Source of the DNA: Microvirga alba
Lineage (GTDB): Bacteria > Pseudomonadota > Alphaproteobacteria > Rhizobiales > Beijerinckiaceae
DNA: 64,000 nucleotides
Direction: 5' to 3'
NCBI RefSeq assembly: GCF_015694465.1
Contig: NZ_JADQDO010000002.1
Coordinates: 744,001 to 808,000 of the forward strand
The notes beneath the pieces were generated by a model. It did no database searches, was not told the origin of the DNA, and saw only the letters and a list, made by a program, of their open reading frames with translations. Positions 1 to 8,421 of this stretch are shown here, piece after piece. Each line of letters opens with the position of its first letter. Position 1 is the stretch's first letter. The translations under genes were made by a program, and so were the position numbers.

Positions 1-1218
1 CGATCCTTCCGCCGTTGCCGTATCGACGCCGGCGCGGGCCACCGCGAGACGGCGGCGGAAGGCGGGCAGGTTCAACGGCTCACCACCGACGCGGCGGATG
101 CGGCAGCGGACCAGGAAGTCCTGATAAAGCACGGCAACCGTGCGGAACGCAGCCTCGGGATCCTCGAGAATTTCGCGCAAGATGGCATCGAGCGCTGCGG
201 CGCGCTCGGCCTTCGACTCTTCCGTGACCTCCGGCGGCGCCTCGGGGGCTGCGGCGGGGCGCGTCCGGGCGAGCTGGGCCAGAAGATCGTTGGTGGCGGG
301 CGGCGGCGGGGGGGGCGCGCGGCGCTGGATGACGGGACGCGACGCGATCTCAGCCTCGCCCGCTTTGAAAATCAGGTCGCGCGCATCTTCCGTGGGCTGA
401 TCCGGCAGAGGCAGGAGCTTGAAGCTGCCGCTGCGCGCCGAGGTTTCGACCGCGCCGATGCGAATCGGCACCGGACGGCGCGACAGGGCGGGACCGAGGG
501 CCACGAAATGCCCGCGCTCCAGATCGCGGAACATCTCGGCCTGGCGGCGTTCCATGCCCAAAAGGTCCGCCGCACGGGCCATGTCGATGTCGAGGAAGGT
601 GCGGCCCATGAGGAAGTTGGAGGCTTCCGCCGCGACGTTCTTGGCGAGCTTCGCCAGACGCTGGGTCGCGATGATCCCGGCAAGCCCGCGCTTACGGCCA
701 CGGCACATGAGGTTGGTCATGGCCCCGAGCGAGACTTTTCGGGCCTCGTCGGAAACTTCGCCTGCGGCGGCGGGCGCGAAAAGCTGAGCCTCGTCCACGA
801 CCACGAGCATCGGATACCAGAGGTCACGCTCCGCATCGAAGAGGCCGCCCAGAAAGGCCGCCGCGCAGCGCATCTGCGCTTCCGTGTCGAGCCCCTCAAG
901 GCTGAGCACCACCGAGACGCGGTGCTGACGCACCCGTGCGGCGATGCGCTGAAGATCACCCTCGCTGCGCGCGGCGTCGACCACCACATGGCCGAATTTG
1001 TCGGCCAGCGTGACGAAATCGCCCTCGGGGTCGATCACCGCCTGCTGCACGAGGGGCGCGCTCTGCTCCAGCAGACGGCGCAGGAGGTGCGACTTGCCGG
1101 AGCCGGAATTGCCCTGGACGAGCAGGCGCGTCGCCAGAAGCTCCTCGAGATCGAGAAGGGCCGAGCCGCCGGACGCCGCCCCGGAGGACGCGATTCCCAT
1201 GTCGATGCCGACCTTCAT
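1..1218 (-). CDS. HerA-like (DUF87) ATPase, 3' part missing
   Basis: Reading on the minus strand from an ATG at 1218, the frame stays open for 406 codons to the left edge, so the C-terminus lies outside the window. A Walker A motif (GNSGSGKS, about residues 36-43) and a Walker B motif (VVVDEAQ, about 139-145) are clear. The segment VIDPEGDF after the P-loop is typical of HerA/FtsK-like ATPases of the DUF87 type, which bind DNA and use ATP. A later stretch, about residues 300-320, is very proline-rich (PPPPPP) and looks like a linker to a C-terminal domain. No operon partner is visible upstream. The ATPase fold is well supported. The cellular role, perhaps DNA end processing or translocation, is not. 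Confidence 0.8.
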   Translation of the reverse strand, partial: MKVGIDMGIASSGAASGGSALLDLEELLATRLLVQGNSGSGKSHLLRRLLEQSAPLVQQAVIDPEGDFVTLADKFGHVVVDAARSEGDLQRIAARVRQHRVSVVLSLEGLDTEAQMRCAAAFLGGLFDAERDLWYPMLVVVDEAQLFAPAAAGEVSDEARKVSLGAMTNLMCRGRKRGLAGIIATQRLAKLAKNVAAEASNFLMGRTFLDIDMARAADLLGMERRQAEMFRDLERGHFVALGPALSRRPVPIRIGAVETSARSGSFKLLPLPDQPTEDARDLIFKAGEAEIASRPVIQRRAPPPPPPATNDLLAQLARTRPAAAPEAPPEVTEESKAERAAALDAILREILEDPEAAFRTVAVLYQDFLVRCRIRRVGGEPLNLPAFRRRLAVARAGVDTATAEGS

Positions 1219-1358
1219 TCCTGTCCCGATTCCGTCCTTCGATGGTGATGACGGTTTCTCCTAGCACGGCAAAAGCCGGGAAAGGGCAACAACGACTCCG
1301 CCTGTCCACAATCTTGCCGCGCGGCGGCGGGGGACGTGAGGTCGCAGGCGCCGCCAAT

Positions 1359-1387
1359 TCCCCTCCCCGCAAGGGAGAGGCAAAGGG
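1359..1387. repeat. Half copy of the dispersed GC-rich intergenic repeat
   Basis: The run CCCCTCCCCGCAAGGGAGAGG matches one arm of the longer inverted-repeat elements at 8231-8325 and 58361-58464. Only one arm is present here, so this looks like a degenerate or partial copy in the spacer between the HerA-like gene and the TetR gene. Nothing else is recognisable in this spacer apart from the palindrome at 1457. Confidence 0.35.
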
Positions 1388-1456
1388 GTCGCGCCACCCG
1401 AAACGCCACCGCCAGCGACGCGATGCCCCATCCTGTTGCTGAAGGCGCTTCCTAAA

Positions 1457-1470
1457 TGACTGGCCAGTCA
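1457..1470. promoter_or_regulatory. 14-bp perfect palindrome, probable TetR operator
   Basis: TGACTGGCCAGTCA reads the same on both strands and lies 16 bp upstream of the TetR gene start at 1486. It is followed by an extra GTCAT. TetR-family repressors commonly bind such palindromes over their own promoter, so autoregulation of the downstream efflux operon is the likely role. The palindrome is seen directly. The link to this regulator is inferred from position. Confidence 0.55.
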
Positions 1471-1485
1471 GTCATGTGATGGAAG

Positions 1486-2178
1486 ATGCCCCGCGCGCCG
1501 AAATCGCCAGTGCTCGCCAGGACGAAACCGCTTCGCAAGCGAGCCTTCGCTCGCCGCCGGGCACCGGCTCGCAGCGAGGAGGACCGGCAGGTCAAATTTC
1601 TACGCATTCTCGATGCCGCCCTCGACGTGTTCTCCGAAAAAGGATTCGCGCGGAGCCGGCTGGAGGATGTCGCGGCGCGGGCGGGAATCGCCAAGGGCAC
1701 GATCTATCTGTACGTGCCGTCGAAACAGGGATTGTTCGAGGCGCTCATACGCTCAGGGATAGGCAGCGCTGTCGAAGAGATCGAACAGCGCCTGGCCGCT
1801 TTCGACGCCTCCGCCGAGGACCGCTTGCGCGCCCTGTTCCGCTTCTTCAACAAGGAAGTGCTCGGCACCCGCCGCCGCAACATCGTGCGGCTTCTGATCG
1901 TGGAAGCGGAGCGCATTCCGGCATTGGCCGATTTCTATCACCGCGAGGTGCTGACGCGCGCGCTGGGGCTGCTGCGCCGGATCGCGCGGGACGCGGTCGA
2001 GCGGGGTGAGTTCAAGTCGGACGAACTGGTGCGGTTCCCGCAATTGATTGTGGCCCCCGGCGTCGCCGCGCTGATCTGGTCGGACCTGTTCCAGCGACTG
2101 GAGCCCATCGACATGGAGGCGATGTTCGAGGCGCATCTCACGCTCCTGATGCGGGCGCTGAAGGGAGAAGCGGCATGA
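1486..2178 (+). CDS. TetR/AcrR family transcriptional regulator of efflux operon
   Basis: A 230-residue protein with an arginine-rich N-terminal extension of about 30 residues followed by a typical TetR DNA-binding domain. The helix-turn-helix lies about residues 58-79 (DVAARAGIAKGTIYLY). The C-terminal half is the helical ligand-binding and dimerisation region. Its stop overlaps the start of the HlyD gene by four bases (ATGA), so the two are translationally coupled. A perfect 14-bp palindrome lies just upstream. By analogy with E. coli CecR and ybhGFSR, it probably represses its own operon and releases it on binding a toxic small molecule. The ligand is unknown. An upstream in-frame start is not evident. 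Confidence 0.85.
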   Translation: MPRAPKSPVLARTKPLRKRAFARRRAPARSEEDRQVKFLRILDAALDVFSEKGFARSRLEDVAARAGIAKGTIYLYVPSKQGLFEALIRSGIGSAVEEIEQRLAAFDASAEDRLRALFRFFNKEVLGTRRRNIVRLLIVEAERIPALADFYHREVLTRALGLLRRIARDAVERGEFKSDELVRFPQLIVAPGVAALIWSDLFQRLEPIDMEAMFEAHLTLLMRALKGEAA

Positions 2179-3155
2179 ACCGCAAGCTTCTCGCGGCGCT
2201 CGCGCTCATCCTCGTCATCGGCGGCGCCATCGTTTGGGCGGTGCTGCGCAGCGAACGCGGCAACGATTTATTTCAAGGCTATGTGGAGGGCTATTACGTC
2301 TATGCCGCCCCGGAGACGGGTGGTCGCATCGAAAACCTGACCGTCGATTCCGGCTCTCAGGTCAAGGCCGGGCAGTTCCTGTTCCGGATCGAAGGGTCGA
2401 TGGAACTCGCCCAGCGCGATCAAGCGGCGGCGCTCGTCCAGCAGACGCAATCGCAGCTCGCCAATCTCCAGGCCTCCCTGCAACGCCCGGAAGAGATCGC
2501 CATTCTGCAAGCACAGGAGCGGCAGGCCCAAGCGCAGCTGACCCTCTCCACGACAGACCTCGATCGCCAGAAGACGCTCTACGAGCGCGGCATTAGTGCA
2601 AAGGCGACATACGATCAGGCCAAGGCGACCAACGACCGGGACAAGGCGGCGCTCGAAGCGGTGCAGCGCCAGATCCAGGCCGGGCGCATTACCGCCCGCA
2701 CCGCCGAGATCGGAGCCGCCGAAGCGGCGGTCAAGGCGGCGCAAGCCAATCTCGACCAGGCCGAGACACGCCTTGCGAAACTGAAGGTCTACGCCCCCGC
2801 CGACGCGCAGGTGCAGGACGTCTATTTTCGCACCGGCGAGGTGGCCAATGCGGGCCAGCCGGTGCTTTCGCTTTTACCGCCCGGGAACCGACGCATCCGC
2901 TTCTACGTGCCGGAGCCCCGGCTCTCCACCATCGCCCTCGGCGAGGTGGTCGGCGTGACCTGCGACAATTGCCGGCAGGGGCTGACCGCCGCGATCACCT
3001 TCATCTCCCATGACGCGGAGTTCACGCCGCCGGTGATCTTCAGCCTGGAGGAGCGGGCCAAGCTCGTGTTCCGTGTCGAAGCGACGCCGATCGGCGACTA
3101 TGTTTTGCCGGTTGGCCAACCGGTGAGCGTTATCCCGCCGGAGAAACGCTCATGA
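2175..3155 (+). CDS. HlyD-family periplasmic adaptor (YbhG-like)
   Basis: A 326-residue membrane-fusion protein. One N-terminal membrane segment (about residues 5-24) anchors it in the inner membrane, followed by a lipoyl-like half (GGRIENLTVDSGSQVKAGQ), a long alpha-helical coiled-coil hairpin rich in Gln and Ala (about 90-200), and the second lipoyl half with a beta-barrel domain. Such adaptors link an ABC pump to the periplasm and, often, an outer-membrane channel. It overlaps the TetR gene upstream and the ATPase gene downstream by four bases each, so it is the second gene of a tightly coupled operon. No outer-membrane partner is encoded nearby. Confidence 0.88.
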   Translation: MNRKLLAALALILVIGGAIVWAVLRSERGNDLFQGYVEGYYVYAAPETGGRIENLTVDSGSQVKAGQFLFRIEGSMELAQRDQAAALVQQTQSQLANLQASLQRPEEIAILQAQERQAQAQLTLSTTDLDRQKTLYERGISAKATYDQAKATNDRDKAALEAVQRQIQAGRITARTAEIGAAEAAVKAAQANLDQAETRLAKLKVYAPADAQVQDVYFRTGEVANAGQPVLSLLPPGNRRIRFYVPEPRLSTIALGEVVGVTCDNCRQGLTAAITFISHDAEFTPPVIFSLEERAKLVFRVEATPIGDYVLPVGQPVSVIPPEKRS

Positions 3156-4105
3156 GCGCGCAGGCGGTCGCAACCGAGCCGGAATCGGACATCGTCATCG
3201 ACGTCGAGGGCCTGACCAAATCCTTCGGCGGTCCGCCGGTGGTGAAAAACCTGACCATGCAGGTGCACAAGGGCCTGATCTATGGCTTCCTCGGCCCCAA
3301 TGGCAGCGGCAAGACCACGACGCTTCGCATGCTTTGCGGACTTCTGACGCCCGATAGCGGACGGGGCACGTGTCTGGGCTACGACATCCGCACGCAGACC
3401 GCCGACATCAAGCGGCATGTGGGTTATATGACCCAGCGGTTCTCGCTCTATCAGGATCTGTCGATCCGCGAGAATCTGGAATTCGTGGCGCGGATCTACA
3501 ACCTGGATCATCCGCGCCAGGCGGCGCAGGATGCCATTGTGCGCCTTGGCCTCGAGAACCGCGCCGATCAGCTCGCCGGCGACTTGTCGGGCGGGTGGAA
3601 GCAGCGCCTCGCACTCGGCGCCTGTATTCTGCCCCAACCTGAACTGCTTCTTCTCGATGAGCCGACGGCGGGCGTCGATCCCAAGGCGCGGCGTGATTTC
3701 TGGGACGAGATCCACAAACTCGCCCATGAGGGACTGACCGTTCTCGTCTCGACCCATTACATGGACGAGGCCGAGCGGTGTCACGAGATCACCTATATCG
3801 CCTATGGCGAGATCCTCGCGCATGGCTCGGTCGCGCAGGTCGTCGCCGATGCGCATCTCTCCACCTACACTGTGACGGGGCCGGATCTTTCGGATCTCGC
3901 CGAGTATCTCAAGACGCTCGACGGCGTCGACATGGTCGCGCCCTTCGGCGTCGAGCTTCACGTCAGCGGGCGCGACGGCGCGAAGCTCGATACGGCGACG
4001 GCAACTCTGCGCGCCGAGGGTCCGCAGGTCTGGACACAGGGCGAGCCGACGCTCGAGGACGTGTTCATCGACCTGATGAGCAAGACCAAGGACAATTACG
4101 CATGA
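3152..4105 (+). CDS. ABC transporter ATP-binding protein (YbhF-like, single domain)
   Basis: A 317-residue nucleotide-binding subunit. The Walker A motif GPNGSGKTT lies at residues 48-56, the signature at about 145-149 reads LSGGW rather than LSGGQ, Walker B is LLLLDE at about 165-170, and the switch histidine is in STHYMDEA at about 202. The C-terminal 100 residues form the extra domain usual in drug or polysaccharide-type ABC-2 ATPases. E. coli YbhF carries two ATPase domains in tandem. This one has one and must dimerise. It overlaps both neighbours by four bases. It powers the ABC-2 permease that follows. Confidence 0.9.
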   Translation: MSAQAVATEPESDIVIDVEGLTKSFGGPPVVKNLTMQVHKGLIYGFLGPNGSGKTTTLRMLCGLLTPDSGRGTCLGYDIRTQTADIKRHVGYMTQRFSLYQDLSIRENLEFVARIYNLDHPRQAAQDAIVRLGLENRADQLAGDLSGGWKQRLALGACILPQPELLLLDEPTAGVDPKARRDFWDEIHKLAHEGLTVLVSTHYMDEAERCHEITYIAYGEILAHGSVAQVVADAHLSTYTVTGPDLSDLAEYLKTLDGVDMVAPFGVELHVSGRDGAKLDTATATLRAEGPQVWTQGEPTLEDVFIDLMSKTKDNYA

Positions 4106-5271
4106 GCGTAGAAAGCGACGTCGACCGGCGCACGCGAGGCTTTCGCGCCTCGTTCAGTCGGCTGCGCGCGACCTTCATCAAGGAGTTCCTGCAGCTGCGC
4201 CGCGACCGCATCACGTTTGCGACGATGATCTTCATTCCGCTCATGCAGTTGCTCCTGTTCGGCACCGCCATCAACACCAATCCGCGGCATCTGCCGACTG
4301 CCGTGCTGATCCAGGACGACAGTTCGTTTGCACGCTCCTTTCTCGCTGCGATGCGCGCCACCGACTATTTCGACATCAGCACATCCGCATCGAGCGAGGA
4401 GGATCTCGACCACCTCATTCTGTCAGGCAAGGTGCAGTTCGGTGTGCAGATCCCGGCGCATTTCGGGCGCGACCTGATCCGGGGTGACAGGCCGGCGATC
4501 CTCGTGATCGCGGATGCCACCGATCCGACCGCCACGGGAAGCGCGGTGGCTGCTCTCAACGGCTTGTCGCAAACCGTCTTTTCTCGCGAGTTGACGGGTG
4601 CTGCCGCAAGCCTTGCGCCCAAGAAGCCGCCTTACGATTTGCGTGTTCACCTGCGCTACAATCCGGCCATCGAGACGCGGCTCAACATCGTGCCCGGCCT
4701 GATGGGCACGATCCTGACGCTGACCATGCTGATTTTCACCGGTCTTTCCGTGACCCGCGAGATCGAGCGCGGCACCATGGAGAGCCTGCTCGCCATGCCG
4801 ATCCGGCCGGTCGAGATCATGCTCGGCAAAATCGCGCCCTATGTGGTGGTCGGCGGCTTGCAGATGACGTTGATCCTGAGTGCGGCGCGGCTTCTGTTCG
4901 GGGTGCCCATCGAAGGCAGCCTGCCTCTTCTCATCGCGCTGACGCTGCTCTTCATCGTCGCCAACCTGTCCGTCGGCTACACCTTCTCGACCATCGCGAC
5001 GAACCAGCTGCAGGCGATGCAGATGTCGTTCTTCTTCTTCCTGCCCAACATGCTTTTGTCGGGATTCATGTTCCCGTTCCGGGGCATGCCGCAATGGGCG
5101 CAGAACTTCGGTGAAGTGCTGCCGCTGACTCATTACTTACGCATCGTGCGCGGCATCATGCTGAAAGGCGCGACCTTCGTTGACCTGCAGCTTGATGTTC
5201 TGGCTCTGGCCCTCTTCACCCTCGCCGCGATGGCGCTCGCGGTCGCCCGGTTCCGGCAGACGCTGGATTAG
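4102..5271 (+). CDS. ABC-2 type permease (YbhR/YbhS-like)
   Basis: The start was set at the ATG at 4102, which overlaps the ATPase stop as ATGA. A longer frame exists upstream but runs inside the ATPase gene. The 389-residue product has a cytoplasmic N-terminus, a first membrane segment (about residues 38-58), a large periplasmic domain, and five further membrane segments in the C-terminal half, as in ABC-2 exporters. The motif SVTREIERGTMESLL is characteristic of this family. It is the membrane half of the pump formed with the upstream ATPase and HlyD adaptor, probably a drug or toxic-compound exporter. Confidence 0.9.
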   Translation: MSVESDVDRRTRGFRASFSRLRATFIKEFLQLRRDRITFATMIFIPLMQLLLFGTAINTNPRHLPTAVLIQDDSSFARSFLAAMRATDYFDISTSASSEEDLDHLILSGKVQFGVQIPAHFGRDLIRGDRPAILVIADATDPTATGSAVAALNGLSQTVFSRELTGAAASLAPKKPPYDLRVHLRYNPAIETRLNIVPGLMGTILTLTMLIFTGLSVTREIERGTMESLLAMPIRPVEIMLGKIAPYVVVGGLQMTLILSAARLLFGVPIEGSLPLLIALTLLFIVANLSVGYTFSTIATNQLQAMQMSFFFFLPNMLLSGFMFPFRGMPQWAQNFGEVLPLTHYLRIVRGIMLKGATFVDLQLDVLALALFTLAAMALAVARFRQTLD

Positions 5272-5307
5272 GGCATGAGCCCGTACGTTGAGTCTCTGCT
5301 TTAAGTT

Positions 5308-6819
5308 TCAATCCGCGACAGCCGCTTCGGCGGCCTTGATCGCGCTGCCGCGCAATGGCCGCTCCTCCATCGCGAGCAGGAAGAGGAAGGAGAGGCCGAA
5401 ACCGGCCACCGCCGCCAGGAACACATAGGTGAAGATGTCGGCGAGGTTGACACCGCTTTTCGCGACGGAGGCGGACAGCGTCTCAAAACTCGCGGCGCCA
5501 TCGAGATTGGCGCCGCTCAGCACGATGGCGCCGAAGATCGCGACGATCAACGCACCGCCGAGCGAGCGGAAGAAATTCGCGGTGCCGGTCGCGGTGCCGA
5601 GCTGATGCGGCGCGACCGCGTTCTGGATCGCGACCGTCGAAACCGGCAAGAGCGTCCCGAGCCCCATGCTGATGATGGCGAGCACGACCTCGATACCGGA
5701 AATCGGAAGCCGCGAGCTGAATGCCGTGAGAACTCCGGTCGCCGCCATGGCGACGAGCAGTCCGGCGAGAGGCAGGCGCTTGTAGTGCTTCACCTTGGCC
5801 ATGGTGCGCCCGGACAGGGTCGCGCCCATGACGGTGCCGGCCATGAGCGGGATGAGCGCCAGGCCCGATTCACTCGCGGTAAGACCGCGAACCGCCTCGA
5901 AATAGACCGGCAGATAAATGGTGAGGCCGATATAGGTGCCCATGCCGAAACAAGCGGCGAGCGTGCCCATGCGCACCACGGGATTGTGCAAGACGCCCGG
6001 CGGGATCAGCGGCTCAGGCGCGGCCTTCATGCGCGCCCAGAACAGCACCCAGAGCAACCCCGAGCCGGCGAAAAGGCTTACGATCGGCAGCGACCCCCAC
6101 GGAAAGCGCAAGCCGCCCCAGCTCAAGGCCAGAAGCAGCGAGACGGTGGCGGCGACCAGGAGCAGCGCGCCCAACAGGTCGAGCTTGTGCGGCCGGTCGA
6201 AGCGCGGCAGTTTTTTCAACCCATGGAAGGCGATGATGAAGGCGATCAAGCCGAGCGGGAGGTTGATCCAGAAAATCACCGACCAGTGCAGGTGCTCCGC
6301 GAAGAAACCGCCGAGAACCGGGCCAAGAAGGCTTGCGGTCATGAACACGCTGGCAAAATAGACCTGATATTTCGCTCGTTCCTTCGGCGGGACGAGGTCG
6401 GCAACGATGGTTTGACCGAGCGCGATCAGGCCGCCGCCGCCCAGGCCCTGCACGCCACGCGCGAGGATCAGCACGAGCATGTTCGGCGCGACCGCGCAGG
6501 CGACGGAACCGACGATGAAGATGACGATGCCGATCAGCATGGTGATGCGTCGGCCGTGACTGTCGCTGAACTTGCCGTAGAGCGGGGTCACGGCGGTCGC
6601 GGTCAGGAGATAAACCGTCACGACCCATGGCAGATGTTCCAGATCGCCAAGCTCGCGGCCGATGGTCGGCAACGCCGTCGCGATGATGGTCTGATCGAGC
6701 GCCGCGAGCAGCAGCGCCAGCATGACGCCGAAGATGATCTTGCGGATTTCCCCTTGGCTCAGGGCGAGCCTCGGTTGTTGCTCCAGGGTCTTGGTCGTTG
6801 ACTGATCCATCGTGTCCAT
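5308..6819 (-). CDS. MFS transporter, DHA2 (EmrB/QacA) family, 14 TM
   Basis: A multidrug:H+ antiporter of about 503 residues. Family signatures include LDQTIIATALPTI in the first helix and PLYGKFSDSHGRR at the first cytoplasmic loop. Hydrophobic segments are consistent with 14 transmembrane helices. The frame extends upstream to a TTG at 6849. I prefer the ATG at 6819, with a second ATG at 6810, because the extra residues look unconserved and cover a dyad that resembles an operator. It is convergent with the ABC efflux operon, so the two pumps are not cotranscribed. The substrate cannot be read from the sequence. Confidence 0.88.
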   Translation of the reverse strand: MDTMDQSTTKTLEQQPRLALSQGEIRKIIFGVMLALLLAALDQTIIATALPTIGRELGDLEHLPWVVTVYLLTATAVTPLYGKFSDSHGRRITMLIGIVIFIVGSVACAVAPNMLVLILARGVQGLGGGGLIALGQTIVADLVPPKERAKYQVYFASVFMTASLLGPVLGGFFAEHLHWSVIFWINLPLGLIAFIIAFHGLKKLPRFDRPHKLDLLGALLLVAATVSLLLALSWGGLRFPWGSLPIVSLFAGSGLLWVLFWARMKAAPEPLIPPGVLHNPVVRMGTLAACFGMGTYIGLTIYLPVYFEAVRGLTASESGLALIPLMAGTVMGATLSGRTMAKVKHYKRLPLAGLLVAMAATGVLTAFSSRLPISGIEVVLAIISMGLGTLLPVSTVAIQNAVAPHQLGTATGTANFFRSLGGALIVAIFGAIVLSGANLDGAASFETLSASVAKSGVNLADIFTYVFLAAVAGFGLSFLFLLAMEERPLRGSAIKAAEAAVAD

Positions 6820-6843
6820 CGCGTTACGGGCAGATGGTTTACG

Positions 6844-6863
6844 GGACAACCGTTATCTTGTCC
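6844..6863. promoter_or_regulatory. Dyad GGACAA-N8-TTGTCC upstream of the MFS gene
   Basis: A perfect 6-bp inverted repeat with an 8-bp spacer lies about 25 bp upstream of the preferred start of the MFS pump. Its size suits a dimeric repressor of the TetR or MarR type. No regulator gene is adjacent to this pump, so the protein that binds it is unknown. Confidence 0.35.
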
Positions 6864-6995
6864 TAAACCCCGCTGCAGGGCAGCCATGCGTTCGGGTCGA
6901 AAACCGACACTTGGACTGTAAATCCGAAAGCAGGTTTCGGGAAGAAGGCTTGCCGAACGCCCAAGCATCGCGCTAGCTGTGGCGAGGTTCTTGGA

Positions 6996-8198
6996 ATGTT
7001 CCGCATGGCTCAGCGCACCCGTCTGTCTCTCTCCCAGGCCCGCCGCATCGCTCTCGCCGCGCAAGGTTTCGGCGAAACGCGGCCGACCCGGCCGACCGTC
7101 CGGCATCTCACGCGCGCGCTCGACCGCTCGCATCTGCTGCAGATCGATTCGGTCAATGTGCTGGTGCGTGCCCACTACATGCCGCTTTTCTCGCGCCTGG
7201 GAGCCTATGAGCGCGAGCTTCTGGAAAAGGTCGCCTATCACCCGAAAAAGCGCGCCACGTTCGAATATTGGGGGCACGAGGCGTCGCTGATTCGTCTCGA
7301 CCTCCATCCCCTGTTCCGCTGGCGCATGGCGCGCGCGGCGCGCGGCGAGGGGACCTATGGCGGCATCGCCCGGTTCGGGCAGGAGAAACGCGCCTTCATT
7401 GAGGAAGTCCGCCGCGAGATCGCCGCGCGGGGCCCGCTCAGTGCGGGCGAATTGACGGGTGGCGGCAAGGGGAAGGGCTCGTGGTGGGGCTGGAGCGACG
7501 GCAAGCGGGCGCTCGAATGGCTGTTCTGGGCCGGCGAGGTCACGACCGCCACCAGACGCGGGTTCGAGCGGCTCTACGATTTGCCGGAGCGGGTGCTGCC
7601 CGCCGCCATCCTCAACGCCCCGACGCCGTCGGAGGAGGAGGCGCAGCGTGAGCTTCTCAAGCTCTCCATCCGGGCTCTCGGCATCGCCAGCGAACGCTGT
7701 CTGCGAGACTATTTCCGCCTCAGTCCGGGGGATGCCAAGGCGCGCATTCCCGAACTGATCGAGGCGGGAGACCTTCTCCCGGTTACTGTCGAGGACTGGA
7801 GCGGTCCGGTCTATCTCGACCCCCAGGCGCGCATTCCCAGGCGCATCGCTGCCCGCGCGCTGGTTTCGCCTTTCGATCCCATCGTGTGGGAGCGCACGCG
7901 CACGGAGCGCTTGTTCGATTTTCACTACCGGATCGAAATCTATACCCCAGCCGAAAAGCGCGAATTCGGCTATTACTGCCTGCCCTTCCTACTCGGCGAG
8001 GACATCGTCGCCCGCCTCGACCTGAAGGCGGATCGCGCGGCGGGACGCCTGATCGTCCACTCGATCCATCCCGAGCATCACGCCGCGCCTGACGAGATCG
8101 CGCCTGCTCTTGGCGACGAACTGCGCCTGATGGCGGGTTGGCTCGGCCTTCGCGACATGGCCGCGCCGAAGGCGTGGAAGGGGCGGCTCGGGGTTTAG
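6996..8198 (+). CDS. Winged-helix DNA glycosylase-like protein (YcaQ/DUF1006)
   Basis: A 400-residue member of the HTH_42/YcaQ superfamily. E. coli YcaQ and Streptomyces AlkZ are DNA glycosylases that unhook crosslinked or alkylated bases, and their catalytic motif is Q-hydrophobic-Q or Q-hydrophobic-D. Here the motif is QID at residues 49-51 (LLQIDSVNV). Other family landmarks are FEYWGHEASL, the region LVSPFDPIVWERTRTERLF and a C-terminal wing near YGYYCLPFLLGE-like residues. Length is normal. An ATG at 7005 is a possible alternative start. It stands alone. Repair of alkylated or crosslinked DNA is the likely role, by family. Confidence 0.8.
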   Translation: MFRMAQRTRLSLSQARRIALAAQGFGETRPTRPTVRHLTRALDRSHLLQIDSVNVLVRAHYMPLFSRLGAYERELLEKVAYHPKKRATFEYWGHEASLIRLDLHPLFRWRMARAARGEGTYGGIARFGQEKRAFIEEVRREIAARGPLSAGELTGGGKGKGSWWGWSDGKRALEWLFWAGEVTTATRRGFERLYDLPERVLPAAILNAPTPSEEEAQRELLKLSIRALGIASERCLRDYFRLSPGDAKARIPELIEAGDLLPVTVEDWSGPVYLDPQARIPRRIAARALVSPFDPIVWERTRTERLFDFHYRIEIYTPAEKREFGYYCLPFLLGEDIVARLDLKADRAAGRLIVHSIHPEHHAAPDEIAPALGDELRLMAGWLGLRDMAAPKAWKGRLGV

Positions 8199-8230
8199 AA
8201 ACGAAGGTTTTGAGCGTAGCGCTTATCCCT

Positions 8231-8325
8231 TCCCCCTTGCGGGGAGGGTTAGGGTGGGGGGCGGCGCTACCTGGTTCGATGATGGCGCTCACACCCCCAC
8301 CTCCAACTCCTCCCCACAAGGGGGA
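8231..8325. repeat. Dispersed intergenic inverted-repeat element, copy 1
   Basis: Two 17-bp arms (8231-8247 and 8309-8325) are complementary with one mismatch, and inner segments (GTTAGGGTGGGGG against CCCCCACCTCCAAC) extend the pairing, so the DNA could form a long cruciform or its RNA a long hairpin. A second copy with the same arms and a similar core (GGCGCTCA) is at 58361-58464. Both sit in short spacers, this one between the YcaQ-like and PAP2 genes. Confidence 0.75.
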
Positions 8326-8421
8326 GGAGAGTTGCACTATTCGACGGCCGAGACCGAACAAGGAGAGCGGACACGACACACGCCTCTCGCCAGCGCACCA
8401 CAAGGACCCTATTCTTCTCCG

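Noticed and set aside
3778-4101. Upstream extension of the ABC-2 permease
   Set aside because: It runs inside the ATPase gene in another frame. The ATG at 4102 overlaps the stop as expected.
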